NCBI GenBank assembly: GCA_037127255.1
Contig: JBANSL010000020.1
Coordinates: forward strand, 63,251,598 to 63,315,597
Source: Persicaria tinctoria
Lineage: Eukaryota; Streptophyta; Magnoliopsida; Caryophyllales; Polygonaceae
DNA length: 64,000 nt
Direction of reading: 5' to 3'
Shown here: piece after piece, positions 58,779-64,000 of the stretch
Layout: each line of letters begins with the position of its first letter
Numbering within the stretch: the stretch's first letter is position 1
Position numbers and translations under genes: made by a program
The notes under the pieces: generated by a model
The model's database searches: none
What the model saw: the letters and a program-made list of their open reading frames with translations, nothing else
What the model was told of the DNA's origin: nothing

Positions 58779-59016
58779 TGATATGTCATTTTAGCTTATT
58801 TTACAAGTTTTAAGGCAACTAACAAATGTATTAATTTTTCCTCAATTATTACCCTTATTTTTTACTTTATTGAAAACTACAACTAACCAATCATCAATCT
58901 TGTCAGAGGCATTTTTATAAAGTGAAATGGAAAATACCTACAAATCTACAATGATAATTTTTTTTTGAACAAAAATAACACTAAAAAATGACATATTTTA
59001 CCGAACGGAGTGAGTA
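58779..59016. mobile_element. Stowaway-type MITE, relative of 31501-31747
   Basis: The interior matches the 31501 element over most of its length. The right end TTTTACCGAACGGAGTGAGTA is preserved; the left end is worn. Confidence 0.65.
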
Positions 59017-59789
59017 TTTACTTTTTTTGGTTTGGGGGTTTCAGATGCGTTATCTTTTCTCTTTTCTTGTGGGTTTTGGGTACTTCCTTTCATGTGTGTA
59101 GGGGGATGTTGTTTGTGGCCCATGCTTCTCGTGGTTTCCTGATTATCCACACCTTTTTGGAATCTCCATGTGCCAGTTTTTGTTGTCTATGGTCTAACCA
59201 GGACCTTGTTGCTTGCAATATCAGGTCTATAGGCTGCAAAGGATCTGGTTGTCCTTGCGAACCCATTTTTGTCTTTCTTAGTTTCAGTTTTTTGCTCATA
59301 GATGAGCTTATTCATTTCAATAATGGGTGGGAATGAGACCTGTTTTTCAATTACGGAAGACAACACCAGCCATTCGGATCGTGAATCTGCCCCTGAAACA
59401 ATCGTCTTCAGTGCAGATCCATCGATGTTTTCCGCTTCTCGATCTAGTTTTTTCTCTCTGTTTGCCTCTTTCTTCTGAGATCCGTCTTTTGCCCTCTGTT
59501 TTCCATCTTATCTTCCTTCTTCTGCTTCTTTTTCCTGTCTTTCTTCTTCTTTCTTTCTTGCCGCAGATTGCCATAGTCGTTCGATCTCACTGCTTTTGAT
59601 GCTTTTCATTTGTTTTGTGTTTTGTGTTTGGGGTTGGGTCCGTCTCCGATGGCAGGCTTGTCTGTGTGCTTGGGGTTGGGGGCGGCTAGGGTCATCTCTC
59701 CCTCCTCATATTAATGCTGTGAATTGAAGTTGAACGGTTGAACCTAAGAGTAACAGAAATACCCAAAACATATATTTTATACTCTTGCC
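59017..59789. other. Intergenic; nothing recognised
   Basis: T-rich plus strand with modest open frames lacking known motifs. Confidence 0.3.
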
Positions 59790-60070
59790 ATTTTAGAAAT
59801 CTGAACAAAAATAATAAAAATACACTTATCTTTCTAATTATTACTCTATTTCTGTACTTTCTTTAAAACTAAAACTAACACACACTTATCTAATCATTAC
59901 AAAGACAATTTTGTAAAGTGAATGACATTGAAAACTACAACTAACACACACTTATCACATTATTATAAAGACAATTTTGTAATGTGAATGAAAAAATATC
60001 TAAAATGACATGTTTTTTTTAACAAGATTTACATTCCAAAATGACATGTTTTAATTCACGAAGGGAGCAA
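59790..60070. mobile_element. Worn MITE of the same Stowaway family, with an internal duplication
   Basis: Shares AATTATTACTCTATTT, TTTTGTAAAGTG and AAAATGACATG phrases with the copies at 4483, 31501 and 58779. The phrase GAAAACTACAACTAACACAC is repeated inside it. Confidence 0.5.
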
Positions 60071-60204
60071 TTACAATGTGTTTAGAACACTTATTTGAAT
60101 TAAATAACGTATATGTTTTATAAATATAATATGCTTATAGCACTTATTTGTATAAATATGATATTTTTATTTTAAAACTATTTAAATAATATTATTATTG
60201 CAAT

Positions 60205-60396
60205 AATTATAAATTTAATTATAATATTATTTATTTTAATTTGATATATTAATATTATAGTTTAATTTTGATAATATTTTAATACTCTTACCATTTTTTA
60301 ATAATTATAAATTTAATTATAATATTATTTATTTTAATTTGATATATTAATATTATAATTTAATTTTGATAATATTTTAATACTCTTACCATTTTT
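60205..60396. repeat. 96-bp AT-rich tandem duplication, two copies
   Basis: Units 60205-60300 and 60301-60396 differ at one base (G at about 60260 versus A). Confidence 0.85.
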
Positions 60397-60883
60397 TAAA
60401 AAGTTCGAGTTTTTTTACCAGGTTGGTCAACCCGGAATCAGGACTCGGAATGATCTACCAGGGTCCAGGACCCAAATGATCCATATATAACCGACCCGAA
60501 TGGCCGGGCTATCTATCATATATGGATATCAATCAATATTGGATAACCTTGATTGTTATAATTAATTATTTGGACTATAAAGTTATATTTAAAAATTTTC
60601 AAAAATAATATTTATCCGTTAAATAACTATTGATATATGTTCTTTTTAAATGATAAAAAATCATAATTCTAAATTTTTGTAAAAAAAAAAAAAATCGATT
60701 ATTTTACAATATAATGCAATCAATTTCACTGATTAATGAAATAGGCACAAACGAACAATTGTTCATTGACTCATTCAACAAAAAAAACGGGTATTTAATT
60801 CTGTGAATTGAAGTTGAACCTAAGAGTAACTTACAGAAATACACAAAACAATAACATAGGGGGGTCTTCTCTCTTGTCACAAT

Positions 60884-63800
60884 ATGGTTCACTTCCCACA
60901 CTTGTTTTGCCATTTTATCATCTGTTTCTCCTTGATTTCCTCCACACAAAATATGGGTGCTATGGGTAGCAATTCGAACGATACCGATAGGTTGGCCTTG
61001 CTTGCATTCAAGGCCAAAGTTACAGATGATCCTTTGGGGATGATGAGGCTTTGGAATAACAGCATCCACTTGTGTGAATGGTACGGCGTTACTTGTAGCG
61101 TGCGCCACCAAAGAGTCACCCAACTCAACCTGCAATCACTGAAACTCGGAGGCTCAATCTCACCGCATGTTGGGAACTTGAGCTTTCTTCGCGTCTTGCA
61201 GCTTCAAAACAACAGCTTCAGCCACCAAGTCCCCCCTGAGATTGGTCGTTTGCGAAGACTGCGAGTGCTCGACCTAAGCAACAATACACTCGGAGGTGAG
61301 ATCCCACTCAACCTGAGCTTCTGCTCAGAACTCGTAGGTTTGTTTCTTCACATCAACATGCTGAGAGGAGAGATCCCTCCACAGCTTGGCTCCTTGTCGA
61401 GGCTTCGGCATTTAGGTGCAACTAGCAACCATCTTACCGGAGCCCTCCCATCTTCTCTTGGAAACCTGACTTTTCTTGAGACTTTGTATGTCGTAAATAA
61501 TAAGCTGGGTGGAAGGATTCCTATAACCTTAGGTAGTCTCAGTAACCTTATACATCTGTCTATAGCCGAAAATGATTTGTCTGGTCAACTGCCAAATTCA
61601 ATTTTCAATCTCACTTCCTTGGAATTAATTGATATTGCATCTAACCAACTCGAAGGGCAACTTCCTACCAACATGTTCAACAGACTCCCAAAGTTGTTCT
61701 TCCTTTCTAATAATGAAAATCAGTTCACTGGACCTATCCCTTCTTCATTATCCAACGCTTCAAATATGCAGGTTTTTCAAATAGGAGGAAATCAACACAC
61801 TGGGAAGGTGCCTTGGTTGGGGAGACTAAGCATGCTTCGGGCATTTTATATTCCTCTCAATCAACTAGGTAGTGGGGATGGAGCACAAGATGACTTGAGT
61901 TTTCTTTGCTCCTTGACCAATGCTACTAACTTGCAAGCTTTGGAAATGAGTGGAAATATGTTTGGAGGTATGTTGCCCGGGTGTATAACCAACCTCTCAT
62001 CTAGCCTAATTATTTTAACATTCGATAAAAATTATATATCCGGAAGCATCCCACCAGGCATAGATAATCTCAAAGGCCTTCAAGTTTTGATGGTTAACAC
62101 CAACCCACTCACAGGTACCATCCCTCCGAGTATAGGAAATCTCAAAAACCTATCCTTGTTACAGATCGGGGCCAACAACTTGTCTGGTCCCATCCCTTCA
62201 TCTTTTGGGAAGTTGTCGAAATTGATTACACTTATCTTGACAGATAATAACCTTGAGGGTACAATCCCTTCGAGTCTACAAAACTGCACTTCCTTGCAAT
62301 ATTTGGTACTTGAGCAAAACAATCTCACTGGTCTCATCCCTCCTCAAATACTATCCCTCCCTTCTTTGACAATCTGTTTGGATGTTTCCCACAATCAACT
62401 AATTGGGCCTTTGCCAGAAGAGGTAGGGAAATTGCAAAACATCAATAAGTTGGTGTTCTCTTCAAATCGGTTATCAGGAAAAATCCCTGATAGCCTTGGA
62501 GATTGCGCGAGTTTGCAATACCTGCATTTGGATGGCAACAACTTTCAAGGGCATATTCCTTCATCTTTAGGTTCATCAAAAGGTCTTCAAATGTTAGATC
62601 TTTCTTCAAATAATCTATCAGGCCAAATTCCTCAAGTTTTGGCATCTCTTGATTTGACCATGTTGAACCTTTCCTTCAACGATCTTGAAGGAGTAGTGCC
62701 TACTAATGGGGTGTTCAAGAATTCAAGTGCTACTTCACTGAAAGGAAACAATAAGCTTTGTGGAGGAATGCCGGTCTTTCACTTGCCTAGATGTAGCAGC
62801 AGTATCCCAAGAAGGAATTCGAAGAAAAAGACATTATCGGCTAAAACAAAGCTTCTCATTGGCATTGTAGTGGGGCTTGCAAGTCTAGCTACATTGATCT
62901 TGATCCTACTTGTTTTCGGGTTGAGATGGAAAAGAAGACGAAACCGGAAGGCACTTGTTGCTGCACCACTGATAAATCAGCCTCCGCAATTTGTTTCTTA
63001 TGGAGATCTGTATAGAGCCACTAATGGCTTCTCGGAAACAAACCTGGTAGGAGCAGGAAATTTTGGGCATGTGTATAGAGGAATTATTGGGGAAGGAGGA
63101 CAAGTCGTTGCGATTAAAGTGTTAAACCTCAAGCGCCACGGTGCAAGTAAAAGTTTCAATGCAGAGTGTGAAGCCTTGAGGAACATTAGACACCGAAATC
63201 TTGTCAAGTTACTCACTGTTTGTTCTGGAGTTGATTATCAAGGAAATGAGTTCAAGGCCCTCGTTTATGAATTCATGCCTAATGGGAGCTTGGAAGACTG
63301 GTTGCATCATTCCACTATGAGAGAAGTCGAAGATGAAGATCATGAGCAACATCCATCAAGAAAGTTGGGACTCCTTGAGAGACTAAGTATTGCCATTGAT
63401 GTCGCTTCTATATTATATGTCCACCATGAATTTGGAACTCCCTTAGTTCATTCTGACATCAAGCCAAGCAACATTCTTCTTGACGGAGATTTATGTGGAC
63501 ATGTCAGCGACTTTGGCCTCGCCAAATTTCTCTTAGACACTGGTATCATCGTAAGTTCAGTCCACCCTTCAAGCTCGACTGGAGTTAGAGGAACCATTGG
63601 TTATGCTCCACCGGGTAAGTAATCCAAAATAATATTTTTTAATCTTCATCCAAATTTAGGGGTTTTTCCATTTCTCTATTTTACAAATGGGTTTGCAAAA
63701 ACTGTTGGGGCGAAAAAATTACTGTTTTCTCTAAAATTTCCCCTTTTCTCTATTTTAGAGATGCTGTTTGGCTTGCTGTAACTCGCACATATATATAAAC

Positions 63801-64000
63801 CATGTTTGTGCACGTCTGATCGATATCTTACACTTTAATGTGCATTTAAGGTTTATAATTTTATTGCAGAGTACGGATTAGGAAGTGAAGTGTCGACACA
63901 AGGTGACGTGTACAGCTATGGGATCCTCCTGTTGGAAATGGTTACTGGGAAGAGGCCGACTCATGAGATGTTCAAAGAGGGTTTAAGCCTTCATTTGAAT
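60884..64000 (+). CDS. LRR receptor-like kinase, subclass XII (EFR/Xa21-like), cut by window end
   Basis: Exon 1 (60884-63614) encodes 910 residues; a GTAAGT donor joins in phase to exon 2 at 63870, which runs off the window. The protein has a signal peptide, an N-terminal LRR cap ([20 protein letters not shown]...CEWYGVTC), about twenty 24-residue repeats of the xxLGxIPxxIGxLxxLxxL type, a Cys pair (NNKLCGGMP...LPRCSS), a transmembrane helix near 655-678, and a kinase domain with GAGNFG and VAIKV. The catalytic loop is [10 protein letters not shown] (H856-S-D858), so it is a non-RD kinase as expected of innate-immune receptors; DFG is intact. The N-terminal Met24 and Met27 are alternative starts but would remove the signal peptide. 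One intron near the 3' end of the kinase is typical of this subclass. Confidence 0.93.

Overview
This is a stretch of nuclear genome from a flowering plant, almost certainly a eudicot. The evidence is intron-rich genes with GT-AG splice sites, plant-only families (XTH, trichome-birefringence-like acyltransferases, subclass XII LRR kinase, type I MADS, plastid-type ketol-acid reductoisomerase) and a dense load of plant transposons. I cannot name the species. Gene models below are spliced by eye from reading frames and splice consensus, with no transcript support.

Layout. 1-2788: a minus-strand gene of unknown function whose fourth intron was hit by a small LTR retrotransposon (152-1596) carrying fragments of host genes. 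3108-3819: Harbinger-type MITEs. 5914-13333: a full-length, apparently intact L1-type LINE bounded by a perfect 15-bp target duplication, inserted just upstream of a UBC13-type ubiquitin-conjugating enzyme gene (13448-15256). 15936-17300: a minus-strand gene of unknown function. 18210-21800: a 5'-truncated LINE remnant split by an internally deleted LTR element. 22542-23475 (+): XTH. 23931-26901 (-): ketol-acid reductoisomerase, 10 exons. 27280-28726: MITE cluster. 29432-30363 (-): type I MADS-box gene with an apparent frameshift. 31837-34509: Helitron-like element with a BTB/POZ fragment. 35197-37352 (+): gene resembling ATG8-interacting proteins, with one exon-plus-intron unit present three times. 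37637-39750 (-) and 49472-52647 (+): two trichome-birefringence-like genes. Between them are a TSD-flanked short retroelement, two Mutator-like elements with 9-bp duplications (one a long fold-back) and a hAT remnant. 53306-60880: MITEs, hAT elements, tandem duplications and a LINE remnant. 60884-64000 (+): an LRR receptor kinase cut by the window edge.

The host genes do not form a pathway cluster; they are ordinary single plant genes separated by mobile DNA. The interest lies in the mobile DNA (target duplications at many elements allow exact boundaries and nesting order), in how it lands next to promoters and splice sites, and in exon triplication in the ATG8-interacting-like gene. No CRISPR, rRNA or tRNA genes were seen.
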